Below, in pieces: positions 34,651 to 46,600 of a stretch of 64,000 nt of DNA. The notes below the pieces were generated by a model that did not search any database, was not told the origin of the DNA, and saw nothing but the letters and a program-made list of their open reading frames with translations. Each line of letters starts with the position of its first letter. Within the stretch, counting starts at the first letter, position 1. A program made the translations under genes and the position numbers. Source of the DNA: Rhizoctonia solani (Eukaryota; Basidiomycota; Agaricomycetes; Cantharellales; Ceratobasidiaceae); contig NC_057372.1 in the NCBI RefSeq assembly GCF_016906535.1, positions 83,501-147,500 on the forward strand, given 5' to 3'.

Positions 34651-34944
34651 CCGTCCTGCTCACCGTCCAAGGACCTGGACTGGTGGAACCCTGAAAGTAC
34701 CTGGAACGTCACTGCCCTCTGGATTTTGGTCACCCAATCATCATCAGCCAAGTTCACATCATCCTCTCTGTCATGTGATCTGGCGTGTGCTGCTTGAGGC
34801 TCACCCATAATAGGAAGCTTAGGCCATGGCATCAACCTGCCCAGGTATGATTCCGGTGAAAAGAAAATGTATATTGGATAAAAATATAAAAACAAAACAA
34901 AGTAAGAATCCCAAACAAAGAAGGATAAAGCCAATAAGGATATA

Positions 34945-37078
34945 TCAAGCTTGTAGGAATAGTAGGGAATGCAAATCCAAGTAAGCATTGAGATAAAATG
35001 ATTTGTGGGTCTCAAGTGCTGGGGCAGAAGAGGTTGAAAATGTTTCTGTTGTTTGACCAAAGTCTGGGATGAGATGGCAGGTCCAGCAAACATCAGATAA
35101 GCGGTGAATTAGCCCATAATAGCTACGGTTGTAGGCCACACCCCAGCGTTGACGCATAACGCAATACATCCTGGTGAATTTGTTTGGCATTGCATTGGAC
35201 CTTGGAGACTGGAATAAATTGATGTATACAAGCAGCTTGCTGATGCTGTAACAAGGTGGAAGCGTGAAAATCATTTGGACCTTGCCAACGGTGTGTGCTA
35301 AAAATTGAAGCAAGTTAGAATTGAAGTATCATACAAATAACAGTGCAGCCCAGGAAGGGATTGAGCCCCAAAGAGTGTTGGGCACATACCATGAAGGCCA
35401 TACAAGAACCCCTCCAGCAATGGGTTATTCTTGATAAGCACCATGTTGAATCTAGTGCCTTGCTTTGGCTTGGAGAGCCAGTTCATCAAAGGGTGTGGGG
35501 ATGCATAGAAGATGTTGGTTGTTATAACCTCCTAACATATACCATTAGAATCGCACGATTTTTCTATTATTTTTAGTATTTTTTACGAACTCAATATCTT
35601 TTATTTTTCGATCACGTGATCTCGGCGCTTATTATGCCGAGATGCCGCGCCGAGATGCCGTGCCAAGGGCGCTTAGGAGAAATCCACGCTTCTGCGTAGC
35701 CTGCAGCAGGCTTCTCTTTTCACATGGACGCTTCCTTATCTCACGCACAGACCATGTATATACTTTCCCCTTTGTCTATATAAACAGCAGGAAAATTGCT
35801 TGGAGATCCCAAGTCAATTTTACCTTGTCTCTTACACATTAGAGAAGGTACTCAGCCAGCTAAGTAGCTGGCCCCCCAAGTAGTTCACACGCTCACCCCT
35901 TATATTTACCTACCACACCTCCCAGGCCTAAGGCCCCATTGTCCTCAGTAGATAGTAGTAGACCGCCTTAAGTGGTAGTAGTATAGCCTAAGACAGTAGA
36001 TTACATAAGTTGCTTGTAGTAGTACGGCCTTAAGCGCCCGCTCCCTCTAGTGTGTACCCACCTTACAGTGGTGTACAACATTGGTAAACCCATCACCAAG
36101 GGTCAAGTCATCCTTAAGATATTGCGTTGCCTTGGGGAAAACCATAATCATGTCCTGCAAGTTATGCAAGAATGCACGTCCATGTTCATTCTTGGTAAAT
36201 TTGTTGAGTGCCCATTCAAACCATTCAATGGCAAAGACCAACTTGATGCAATCAATTTGAAAAGGTTTGAACAGGCTCTTCTTGGCAATATGCCACCCAG
36301 GGATTCTGTCAATGAAAAACTAGTTAGGAGACTGTACCATGAATTAGGGGTGAATGGCATACCTCTTTGCCTCCAAAGCCTCATTCTTGAGGAGATTGCG
36401 TTCACCGTATTCAGAAATGGCCCATCTGAGGTATATGTCAAACTTGAATGCACGTTTGCGTTGCTTGAGGTAGGTAACCATTTGTGAGATGAAAACATTG
36501 CGGTTGGTTGCCTGGTATGCTTGTTTTGCAAAATCAATATGGAGGTGTTCAGGTGATTTGGTATTGTAATCATCAAGAGCCCCCAGCTTGCAAATTGCTG
36601 CAGCATAGTGCATCAAAGAGTGAACTTTGTTGATGTTGAAGTCTTTGCAAACACTGTGGTCTTTGAACACCTTTTTCCGTGCATGGAAAGAAGCTCAGGC
36701 ATCCTTGAGGCAAGATATAGTTGTAGTAGTGTGAGAGGGAAGCTGAGCGTAATAGATAAATTTGAGGAGTGCCTGAGCGGCAGCTGTGACCTTGTTTGGG
36801 ACCAGTCCAGCAATAACACCCAGAAAAACCTTCTGCATCTTGCAATGCTCCTTGCCAGTTGTCTGAGAGAGTTTGGATACCTTAGTCTTGAAATGCCAAA
36901 GGCTGGAGTGCTCAGGCATTGCCTTGAAGCAATCATCAAACTGGGCTTTATTGGCCAGCTCAAGGCACCATTTCATAAGATGATCCTTGAAAATGCCTTT
37001 ATGTAGTTGGTGCAAAATATTGGGGGCAAGTGCAGTGTGGATATTGCTGTGAGGTAGGCTGGCCCAGAAAGGGGGGCC
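34945..37078 (-). pseudogene. Plavaka-type transposase remnant
   Basis: This is the C-terminal half of a CACTA-related Plavaka transposase, read on the minus strand from 37078. Recognisable blocks are PFWASLPHSNIH, LHQLHKGIFKDHLMKW, GKEHCKMQKVFLGVIAG, FIYYAQLPSHT, then after a frameshift DFNINKVHSLMHY and DDYNTKSPEHLHIDFAKQAY, and further on NMVLIKNNPLLEG, VGKVQMIFTLPP and CHLIPDFGQTTETF..FYLNAYLD. A solo LTR (35520-36080) splits it, and the N-terminal half, expected beyond 37078, has been displaced by Gypsy-C. Stops and frameshifts are present. Assignment rests on motif order known from Agaricomycete Plavaka proteins. Confidence 0.7.
35520..36080 (+). mobile_element. Solo LTR, Gypsy-B family (561 bp)
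   Basis: Plus-strand copy starting TGTTATAACCTCC and ending GTGTACAACA, flanked by TTGGT at 35515-35519 and 36081-36085. It sits inside the Plavaka transposase remnant. Confidence 0.9.
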
Positions 37079-38602
37079 TGTTAAGAGTTGTGTAAGTACA
37101 GGAGTAAGAAAGAATTACTATATACAAAATGTATATGGGAATAACTAAGAACTAGTATAATGAATCAGAATATATGCACAGAATATATGCACAGTATAGG
37201 CTAGGTTATCAGGAATAACAACTCCTAACAAATAGTCTAGCAACTATGAAGTGCAGGTGGTTGGTTATGTATAGTACCTTTAGACTAATGTTACTTAAGC
37301 CTAAGTGACTAAGGGTATGTATACTTAAGGTCTCTGGGATAGTACCTTAGGTAAGGAGGGTTACCTGACTAATGTACAGGATTTATAGGATTTGCCTAAT
37401 GAGTATAGGACTTATATATGCTTAAGTAAGACTTAAGACTTATGGGGTTTACCTAAAATATATCTAGGATTTATGAGATATTGAAGATAAAGCTATCTAC
37501 AATATAGGGGGTATGGTGGATTGGAACACTATCACTCAATCACAACAATCCTTACAGTATTGTTGCACTATACTCAATGTTGAACTCAACAACTGTGACA
37601 GTCAAGGGGCACAGGGTTGCAGTAAGTACACTAATAGGTTACCCTGTGTCTGTTGGGACTGGCCTATGGTCTTAGTGTGCCAAATAACCTCCTATGCTAT
37701 TTACAGTGAGTCAATCACTAAAGTAAATGCGCAGATAAGCTGTTAAAGGCTTGTGTGTATATGTCAATATATAAGAGTAAAAGTAGGATGCATTAGAAGC
37801 ATCTTCACAGGGTCCTTTTATACCCTGAGAAGGCGCACAAACAAGTATATACATGATTGATACCAAGAGGGGGTACAGGAGGTACATGTGGCAACTGAAA
37901 CACTTGAGGGAGCCAATACTTTGGTACATAGTAAACAAACAACAATTCCTAATATTTGCCCCAAGGCAATGTTTGCCCCAAGGCAGTATTTACCTGTGTG
38001 TGTCCTTAGGTGTCCCAAGGCTAAGTGTTTCATCCTTGGAGTAAACAGTCCCAAAGGTAGGATACTGCTGTATTGGGTACTTACCGTAAATGGGGCATAA
38101 CTCTACCAAATGTTGTCCGTTTTGGGGGTTTGACCCAGCGTTCTGGAGCGCACAAACAGGCGCACCTAGGCGCAAGCGATTCGGCAGTGTGGGATGCCCG
38201 GGTGATGGAGAAAAGGCGCATTTAGTGCGTTGGCGCTTAAGGGCTGATTAAGCGCTGGAGCACTTGCCTATGCAACAGGGAGGACCCTGAATATTTCTGT
38301 GTGTAGCCACAAGATAGAGTCTTGAATAATAAATACTACAAACAAGAGAAATATTACTTGTTACTGTTTATCTACTCAGCTGTATTTATATATATTTAAA
38401 TGAGTGAGAAAACAGCATATATGCAAAAGGCATTGCATATTGAGGGTATTCCTGAGGGTTGTAGGTTTTGTAAAGGTCACTATTGGATAGAGTGACCTTG
38501 AAAGCCTTAGTTCGCATCTTTATCTCATTTATTTACTGTGAGATTACTAGTGTAATTAATAAAATAAGTACAGATTAATGAAGAAATGTCATATCCATAA
38601 CA
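37079..38602 (-). repeat. Gypsy-C 3' LTR (about 1524 bp)
   Basis: The first 1090 bp (37079-38168) match 49194-50283 closely. I extend the LTR to 38602 because TGTTAAGAG/CATAACA form inverted TG..CA ends and a polypurine tract follows immediately. Minus-strand TATAAAAGG near 37815 is the likely promoter. Open frames at 37513-37746 and duplicates in the other LTR are LTR sequence, not genes. Confidence 0.7.
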
Positions 38603-38614
38603 TATCCCCCCCAA
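38603..38614 (-). other. Gypsy-C polypurine tract
   Basis: Minus-strand TTGGGGGGGATA directly next to the LTR end at 38602; the expected plus-strand DNA primer. Confidence 0.55.
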
Positions 38615-39052
38615 TCTGGACTTATCCTATCAAGAGATGGCTTCCTGATTAAAGGTTTGATGCTGATTGATTATACCCCTTGCAATTGGAATCAAATTCC
38701 TTAATTTTATTGCTAAGTCTTAAGGTCGGAGCCATGGGCGCTTAAGGCTTAGTCACCCGCTTGGAGTATTCAGCTGGTGTCGGGTATTTACTTGTCGTAA
38801 TTATTGCGAGGTCAAATCTGAGGCTTTTGACTTAGTTAAAAGTGCTATCGATATCTATCAATTCGTGGCTATCGATTGGTATTAATTGTGGTGGGACGTT
38901 CACACGAATAAGTGTTGAAATCTTAGCGACAATTATTTGTACCGGTCAAAACGATCAGATTCGCGAGTAAAGTATTAGTGGTCGCAGAATACAGGAAAGG
39001 AGGTGCTGAAAGCACGGATTGGGGGTTACAAGGCTAAAGGCGACACTGATTA

Positions 39053-40396
39053 CTAGTTAGAGGCTACAGGACGAGTTTGAATGACATGGTTAGCGTTGAT
39101 TTCGATTCCTCCGCCGATGTCAAAGTCCATATCACCTTTGATCCTTAAGTCGCGGGCGCGAACCTCGTGCCAATGGTCTTCCCATGAGAATGGAGGCGTG
39201 TGTTGCTGTGGTACGGAGGGCCACTCAGGAGGTCCCAGGTTGGCGACGGGCTGAGGTTCTCCTGGCCATTCCCAAACAGATTCGACGAAGTCGGCGCTGA
39301 AGGACGGGGGTGCGGGATTGGCGTCCTGTACAACGGCCACTTGCGCAAGCTGCTTGGTAAGAGCGTTGACGTCAAGCTTGTAGTTGCTGCTGTTGGGAGG
39401 TGCAGGGTACTTGCCTGCATTGCTTGCGGCGTGTAAGGGCTTGAACTCTGGTGCAGTGAATGAATCGCCGTATTGCTGTCCTAGCCATTGGATTCCGTGG
39501 GACTCAGGGATGACGGGAGGCTTGATTCCCCAAGCGGCGTAGTTGAAGATCTGTTCCGCAAATTCTTCCAACGCAGGCGGCGAAGAAACTTCAGTGGGCG
39601 GCGTAAGCGGGCCCAAGGACTCATCGTCGGCGTCGTAGCCGTTGATAGGGAATCCTGTGACGCATATCCTTGTATATTTAGTGCACATATTAATTCTATG
39701 CCAATTCTACTTACCCGCGTCTGATAAATCATCTTCAGAGCAATCAATGACAGGGTGCCCATGTAGACAACACCAGAAGCGGTGTGCTGATACGCAAGCA
39801 GGGGAACCACGAATATACCCAACATGGGCTAGATTGCTATAGTGGTTCTGCTTGGTAGCGTTAATAATGATTGACAGCGCATTGAGGCAGATGACATAGA
39901 AGTTATTGTGATGAACTTGGCGCTGCAATTCATGGAATGTGTCAAATGGAAAATGGTAAAGGTCACAAGTAAAGCATATAGGACAAGGGATATAAGGAAA
40001 GTTAATCTCCTCAAGCTTAGAGGCATAGTCATAGTTGCCCCAAGGATCATGGCAATTCCATCCTGAGGGTTGAACTGCATCCCCAAAGACTTGGAGAGCG
40101 TGGTAATAGACCCCATGAAGGGCATGGGCCAGGTCAACACCTAGGAACCACTGAGGAGGGTGGTTGTCAGCCATGAGGAACACCTCAACATCTGGCATGG
40201 CATGGATGCGCTGCTCCAGAGGGTCGGGATGGTTCTCTGAGTATGGAGAGGGGTGGTCATTGTGACGGTTAGCATATATGTAGTATAGGTTGCAGACATG
40301 ATTGGCCTCAATAATACCTGTCTCAGGAGAGAGAGGCACATCATTGCAATAGGTAGTGAAAATGGGGAAGCAGTAGAAGCTTTGAGCAAAAGACAT
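39053..40396 (-). CDS. Additional two-exon gene between Gypsy-C pol and 3' LTR (427 aa)
   Basis: Exon 1 runs 40396-39715 and exon 2 39654-39053; the 60-bp intron is GTAAGT..CACAG and the joined frame is open. The ATG at 40396 is chosen because the open frame further upstream begins only with TTG and overlaps a TATA box. Exon 1 (227 residues) is His/Tyr/Cys-rich, with PCPICFTCDLYHF and later CCLHGHPVIDC; exon 2 (about 200 residues) is acidic and Pro-rich with WEWPGEP and PFSWEDHWHE. No signal peptide or membrane span is evident, so it is not an obvious env protein. The family is unknown to me. It is co-oriented with pol and starts about 200 bp after its stop. Exon 2 and the 3' flank (38690-39660) are CpG-rich within a CpG-poor region. 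Confidence 0.6.
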
Positions 40397-40462
40397 GTTG
40401 ATAGAGTACTGAGTAGACGTATTCAGTGTGAGTGGGATGGCAATAGAGAGAGTTAAGTGAGA

Positions 40463-40471
40463 GTATTTATA
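40463..40471 (-). promoter_or_regulatory. TATA box of the extra Gypsy-C gene
   Basis: Minus-strand TATAAATAC, about 70 nt upstream of the ATG at 40396. It suggests the gene has its own promoter independent of the LTR. Confidence 0.5.
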
Positions 40472-40600
40472 CAAAATTCATCCTCCATAAGATAGGTTTG
40501 ACTTAGTGCTTCAAACATTGAGTATGTTGTTATTTCCTATCTTGGAGGATATGACCAGTTTTAGTTACACCTGTGGTACATGGAAGAAGCCATGTGGAGC

Positions 40601-43600
40601 TTAGAACTCCTTCTTCTTCTTGTGGTTTGGATGGATAGTGGAGCCATAGGTTTGCTTCCATTCTTTGATTACTTCTGGAGCATTCCTTAATTCTTTCTCT
40701 GTCCTCCATCTATCATGTTCTGAGCTGTACCCAAGCCAACAGATTTTGTACTGTCTAATCCTCTTGTTGCCTTTCTTGATTGTCCTTTCTTCTACTATCC
40801 TTTCCACCTCATATTCAGGCATTTGTTGGAAGTCCTCTCTAGGTATACTCTGAGTGGGTCGACTTCCAAACTCTGGGGGTGATGCCTTGTAAGATTCCAA
40901 GTGTGCTATGTTAATGATTGGGTGTATGCAATAGCTAGCAGGTAATCTTATCCTATATGCTACTGGTGATATGCTTTCCATGACTTCAAATGGTCCTTCA
41001 TAACGCATATTTAGCTTATTCCCTTTTCCTGACTGATGTTTGAGTAAGTTTAAGGAATGGGGATTGATTAAGACTAAATCTCCTGGCTCAAAGGTAACAT
41101 GTGTCTTGTCAGAATTATAGTATTTCTGTTGATAATTCTGAGCTACTTTGAGAGCGTCCTTAGCTAGTGATTGTGCTAACTCCATGGATTCCTTGAATTC
41201 TTCAGCTGTTTGACTTTCTTGGGCTGGTCTTGGAATGTTCTCAGAAGTGAGAGCCAGTAAGTTGGCTGAGGTTAGAGGCTGGAATCTGCAGAGTAGAAAG
41301 GCTGGTGTCTGTTGTGTGGATGTATGCACACCTGTGTTGTATGAGTGCGCAAATCCTGGTAGAAGCTTACTCCAATTGTCCTTAGCTGGGTTAGTGAATA
41401 CTCTAATTGCTACTTCTGTAGTTTGATTAAGTATCTCTGTTTGTCCATCACTCTGAGGATGATGTGCAGTGGTGAGTGCTTGCTGAATTCCTAATATACT
41501 AACTAAATGACCCCAGAAAGCTCCTGTCCATCTAGCATCTCTATTGGTGATTACTTGCCAAGGTAAACCATAGTGACACCATATGTGATCATGGAACAGT
41601 TGCGCTGTTTGTACTTCATCTATCTGAGTAGTACATGGGATGAAATGTCCATACTTAGTTAGTTTGTCCACAATAACTAAGATAGCGTTGTAGTTGTTAC
41701 TTGGTGGAAGATCCATGATGAAGTCCATTGATACTACTTCAAAGGGTTGCTGTGGAATAGGTAAAGGTTGAAGGAATCCTCTGGGTCCATGCTGTCAATG
41801 TCCTGCTTTCTGACAGATATCACAAGTGTGTACAAACTTCTGAATGCTTCTAGCCATCTTAGGCCAATAGTAAACAGAAGCAATTTGATGATATGTCTTA
41901 GCATAACCAGCATGTGCTCCTTGATTGAGGTTATCATGATTTTCCTTCAAAATATCTACTTGTAGATCTTTAGGTATGCATAGCTGATACTTTTCCTGGG
42001 AATCTATAAAGTAGATCAATCCATTATCTCCTATCTGGTATTGATGGAAGGGTGGATTGAGTGGATTGTGGTGCAATTGGAACTCTTCCATCACTTGCTT
42101 AAAATGGGAGTCCTTCTTGTATGCTTCTATGAACCTTGTGGTTTCTTCTGAGTTTATTGATATTTCCACAGAGTATGATGTAGTTGTTTGATAAGAGATA
42201 GCTTCTGCTGGTGTGGGTATCCACTTCTTGATGGGCTTCTGGCTATTTCTAATTTTGTAACTCTGGGTGAATGCACTTGCAACTCTAAGAAGTTTCTCTT
42301 CAAAACGTTCATTTATCTCCTTATAGAGGTTTCTTAATGGGTCTTCCTCCATATTGAGCTTGAGTGGAGTTGATTGATCTGCCAGAGGGCTGGTATGATA
42401 TGGGGTTCTCCTCCTAAGTCTTGAGATAGGATCTGCATTGTCATGTACTCTCCCTGCGCGGTGCACAATCTGCATTCCTGGGTAGGCTGAGAATACTAGG
42501 CCCCATGTCATGAGTCTTCTGTTGACATTATTGTAAGTCTTGCTCCAAGTGAGAGCGGCGTGATCTGTGATAGCAACAAATTCAGCTCCTTCCAAGTATA
42601 CCTGAAATTTCACAAGTGCTTCCTTGAGGGCTAATGCTTTGCGCTCTGTTGGGGAGTAGTTTCTTTCTGCTTCTTTTAGAATCCTTGACCAATAAGCAAT
42701 GACTTGCTCCACTTGTACAGTTGTTTCTTCAAAGTCTTGCTTATCCCATGTATCCCCCCCAGTCAAGTTGTCTCTCTGCTTGGAAGCAGGAATTGTCATT
42801 CTGGGAACTGGGTTTCCTTTGTCATATTCCCCCCTTAAGTACTTGTATGCCTTTGTCCCTTTTAAGTCTTTTATCTTGATGGATTGGACTTGCTGTAATA
42901 TCCCTCCAAGGCCATAGTTGCATGCATCTGTATATAATCTGTAGGGTTTTCCAATAATAGGATAAGCCATTACTGGAGCAGATGCAAGGGCCTCTTTAGC
43001 AAGTTCAAATGCTTGTTGTTCCTTTTCCTCCCAAGACCAAGCTGTTCCTTTCTTGAGAAGCTTAAACAAAGGCGCTACAATCCATGAGTAGAAGGGAATA
43101 TAGCTAGAAAAATAAGTCATCATCCCTAGGAAAGTCTGTAAAGTAGGAACATTTTTAGGTGGTTCCAACTCTAAGATAGCATCAACTTTTTCCTTATGGG
43201 TTGATAGACCTAATCTTGATACCTTCTGTCCTAGCAATAGTAGTGATTGGTATCCAATGTGGCATTTCTTTGGAGATAGGGTGATTTCAGCTTCTTCAAT
43301 AGCTCCTAAGACTTGATCTAAGTGATTGCAATGGTCTTCAAACTTAACACTATAGATCACTATGTCATCAATATATACTAGGGCAAATTGCCATAGAAAT
43401 CTTGAAAGTATCCTATTCATGACACGCTGGAACTCTGCTGGTCCATTCCTATATCCAAAGAGTAGTTTGGTAGGTTGCCAATGGCTGTTGTGACATCTGA
43501 AAGCAAGTTTCTCTCTGTCTTCTTCCTTAATGGTTAGCTGAGTAAAACCAGCTAGTGCATCTAAGGTAGTAAGCCATTGAGATCCTTCCAAGGCATGCAA

Positions 43601-46600
43601 GATGTCAGTTTGTTTTGGTAAGGGATACTCATCTGGTACAGCTACTTCATTGAGATGTCTGTAATCCACACATAATCTGGGTTTACTGTTGCAATAGACT
43701 ACTATGACAGGAGATCCCCAAGCACTCTTGGATGGCTCAATGACTCCAAGTTTAAGCCATTCCTCAATCTGCTTGTCAATGACCCCTCTTTTAGCTGGAG
43801 AAGCATGGTAAGGGGTTAGAGATATTTCTTTAGTTCCTGGCCTTAGTCTAATTTCCAGTTGAGTGTTATGAGTACCAAGTCTACCATCTAATCCAAAGGC
43901 TAACTCATGCTTGCTCAAGATCTTTTCTAGTTTAGCCCTTTGATTAGGAGTGAGATGTTCTGAGACATTAACCTCTTGAAGGAATCTATCTGAAGGGACA
44001 GGTTCTGGGTCAGGTACTTCAGCAGTCTTGGGTCCTCCTTCAGGCAACTTCATTAATTCCTCTTCTTGCGCAGTAGGCTTTTCTTCAGCTTTCCTCTGCA
44101 CCATGGCTTGTACTAAGGTAGCATACTTGATAATGCTGTCTTTTTCTTCCTTAGTAATGTCCTTTTCCTTTGCAAGGTATTCATTGGGATCATGCATATA
44201 TCCAAGAATTTCTCCTCCTTGCAATCTTAAAGGCTGTTCTGATAGATTAGAAACTTGAATCTTGGGATTGTTCCTATCTATCAGGCAGTCTGTTATTGCA
44301 AACAGATGTTCTTCTTGTCAATGGGAATTGAAAGATCTGTCCATAAAACCAGAAGCTTGACCTTCCTGCCATGTTGTCTTGACTTTGATGAGCTTGATGG
44401 TATGCACTGGGATAGTAACTGTCTCATACACTTTTACTTTGACAGTATTGGGAGGTAATTTCCTATGTTGGAGTTGCTTTTTGTAGGCTTTCTTAGAGAT
44501 CTTGATTTTCTCAGAATTCTTGATGAATCCTTGCGCAACTTCAACCATAAAGGTATTACCTTGTTGGTCAATTCTTGGGCTGGAATCTGATTCCTGCACA
44601 GGAATAGAATGTCCTGTATCCCCAAAAACTATCCTTGTTCCATCTCCATTCCTGACTAATGATAGTTGATACTGAGATGCAAAGTCTGTTCCTAAGATAA
44701 AAGGCGTGTTCATGTTAGGAACTATATAGGCTTCTATAATCATTTTAACTAATCCTTGTTCAGTATCAAAGATGATAGGAAGGGAGATATACTGTGATAA
44801 GCTACTATTCCCAGTAACTTGAATTAACTTGAGTTTTTGTCCAATGCGTACTCTAGGTGATGGATCTAGAGTTTTAAGTATTGACTCATTAATGAGAGTG
44901 ATCTCTGGTCCTGAGTCAAAGGTGATGCGCTTCTTAGGTCCATTACTTGTCTGAAGCCATCCTTTGATGATGGTGGCTTTACATCCAAAGAAGGCAGTTC
45001 CTGGTGGTCTTGACATTAATTGCTTGAGAGTGATTTCTTCTCCATTCTTGGCAATAGCTGTATGACTACTAGCCATTCTCAGTTTCTTATTAAGGCTCTT
45101 CCTAGTGGGGAGCTTGGGTTGTACATATCCAGAAAATACAGATGAATCAGATTCCTTACTGCCCTGGTCAGCAGAGTTAGTACCCTGGCTGACAGTGGTC
45201 CCCTCCAGACCATGCTGTTCCTCCTGGGATCCAGAGCTGGGCTTAGCGCTGGAGGTAGAGACAGCTAATGACTGAAGGGGCTTATGAAAATCCTGCTCTT
45301 CCTCAGAAACAGACTCTTCTTCTTCAGTGTCATATTCTGTTTCATCAAGGTAGGCTTCATCACAGAGATCTTCATAAGCTTCCTGAGCTTCCCATTCATC
45401 ATCATCTGCTTGTGCCATATGTGATTGCACAAATCTGGAGTTTTTCTTGGCATGCTTACAGTCTCTATCCCAGTGCATCATACTTCCACAGTGTCTACAA
45501 GGTCTAGCTTTCTTGTCTTTAGGAGTTTTACCTTTAGATACTGTAGAGTCATCCTTAGGGTATTTTGGAGGAGGATTATTTTGATGCCATCCTACTGGTT
45601 TAGATCCTGCTAAGTGTGAGCGCGCACTTGGCCTAGAGTGCCTGTTTCCTTCTAGTCTCTTGAGAGTAGATTGCATCTGATGTAGCTGGCGCTGTATGTC
45701 AGAGTTATGAGAAGAATCTTTTCCCAAAAGGTCCTCCTCATGCCATGCAATCTTGTCAAGGAAGTCCTCCCAAGTGACTATTCTTGAGGTGTCTATATGC
45801 GTGGTCCAGGACTTAGGAGCACCATTCATGATTTCAAAGATTAATTCAGAGTCAGTCCAGTCACTGACAATAGTAAGAGCCTCCATCTTCCTGATGACAT
45901 AGTCTTCTGGAGTCTCTTCTGAATGATCTTTATCCCTGAACCTGATGCGCATAGCTTCATTCTTGCTTCTGTTCAGGAAGGTCCTATTCATGAAGTGGAT
46001 AGTGATAGCTTGCCTAAGTGCTGGCCAGTCTTCAGTTATAATTTGCCTATAGTCCTTATCCAATGCATTGAACCATCTAAGAGCTCTACCTGTAAACCTG
46101 AGAGGAATCTGCTGTCCAAGCTGAATTCTAGTGTAGCTACTATACTCAGCTATGTTATTGATGGATGTCATCCAGTGCAACAGCTTCTTAGTGTCTCCAT
46201 CCCATTCTGGGATTATGTCAGGTTTCAGCTTAGTATCAAAATGTACAGGAGCTGGATTGAAGGGTCTAGCTCTAGCTGCATTTGCTTGAGCATATGGTTC
46301 ATTTCCTGGGTCTTCTGGGTTGTTGGGAGGTCCTCCTCCATTCCTTCTAGGTGGGTTGTTCCTTTTTCTACCAGAGTTATCAAAATCTCCATCATTGCTA
46401 TCATATGGTGGGTCATTTCCTCCTCCTCCTTCAGCTAAGGGAGCTAGTCTATCTCTAAGTTGATCCCTAGGAGGTGGATCATTAAACAGCTCACTAAACC
46501 TTCTAGAGGAGACCATATGTCCTACAATACAAGGAGGTAACCTAGTCCTGTCAATGGGTGGTGCTGGAGGTACTTGAAGTTGTGGGACAGGTGCTAGTAG

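Noticed and set aside
37513..38100. ORFs duplicated at 37513-38100 and 49628-50215
   Set aside because: They are identical because they lie in the two Gypsy-C LTRs; no domain or codon signal.
41795..44320. TGA recoded as an amino acid in Gypsy-C
   Set aside because: Nothing suggests a variant code; CGA-to-TGA at CpG fits the surrounding decay.
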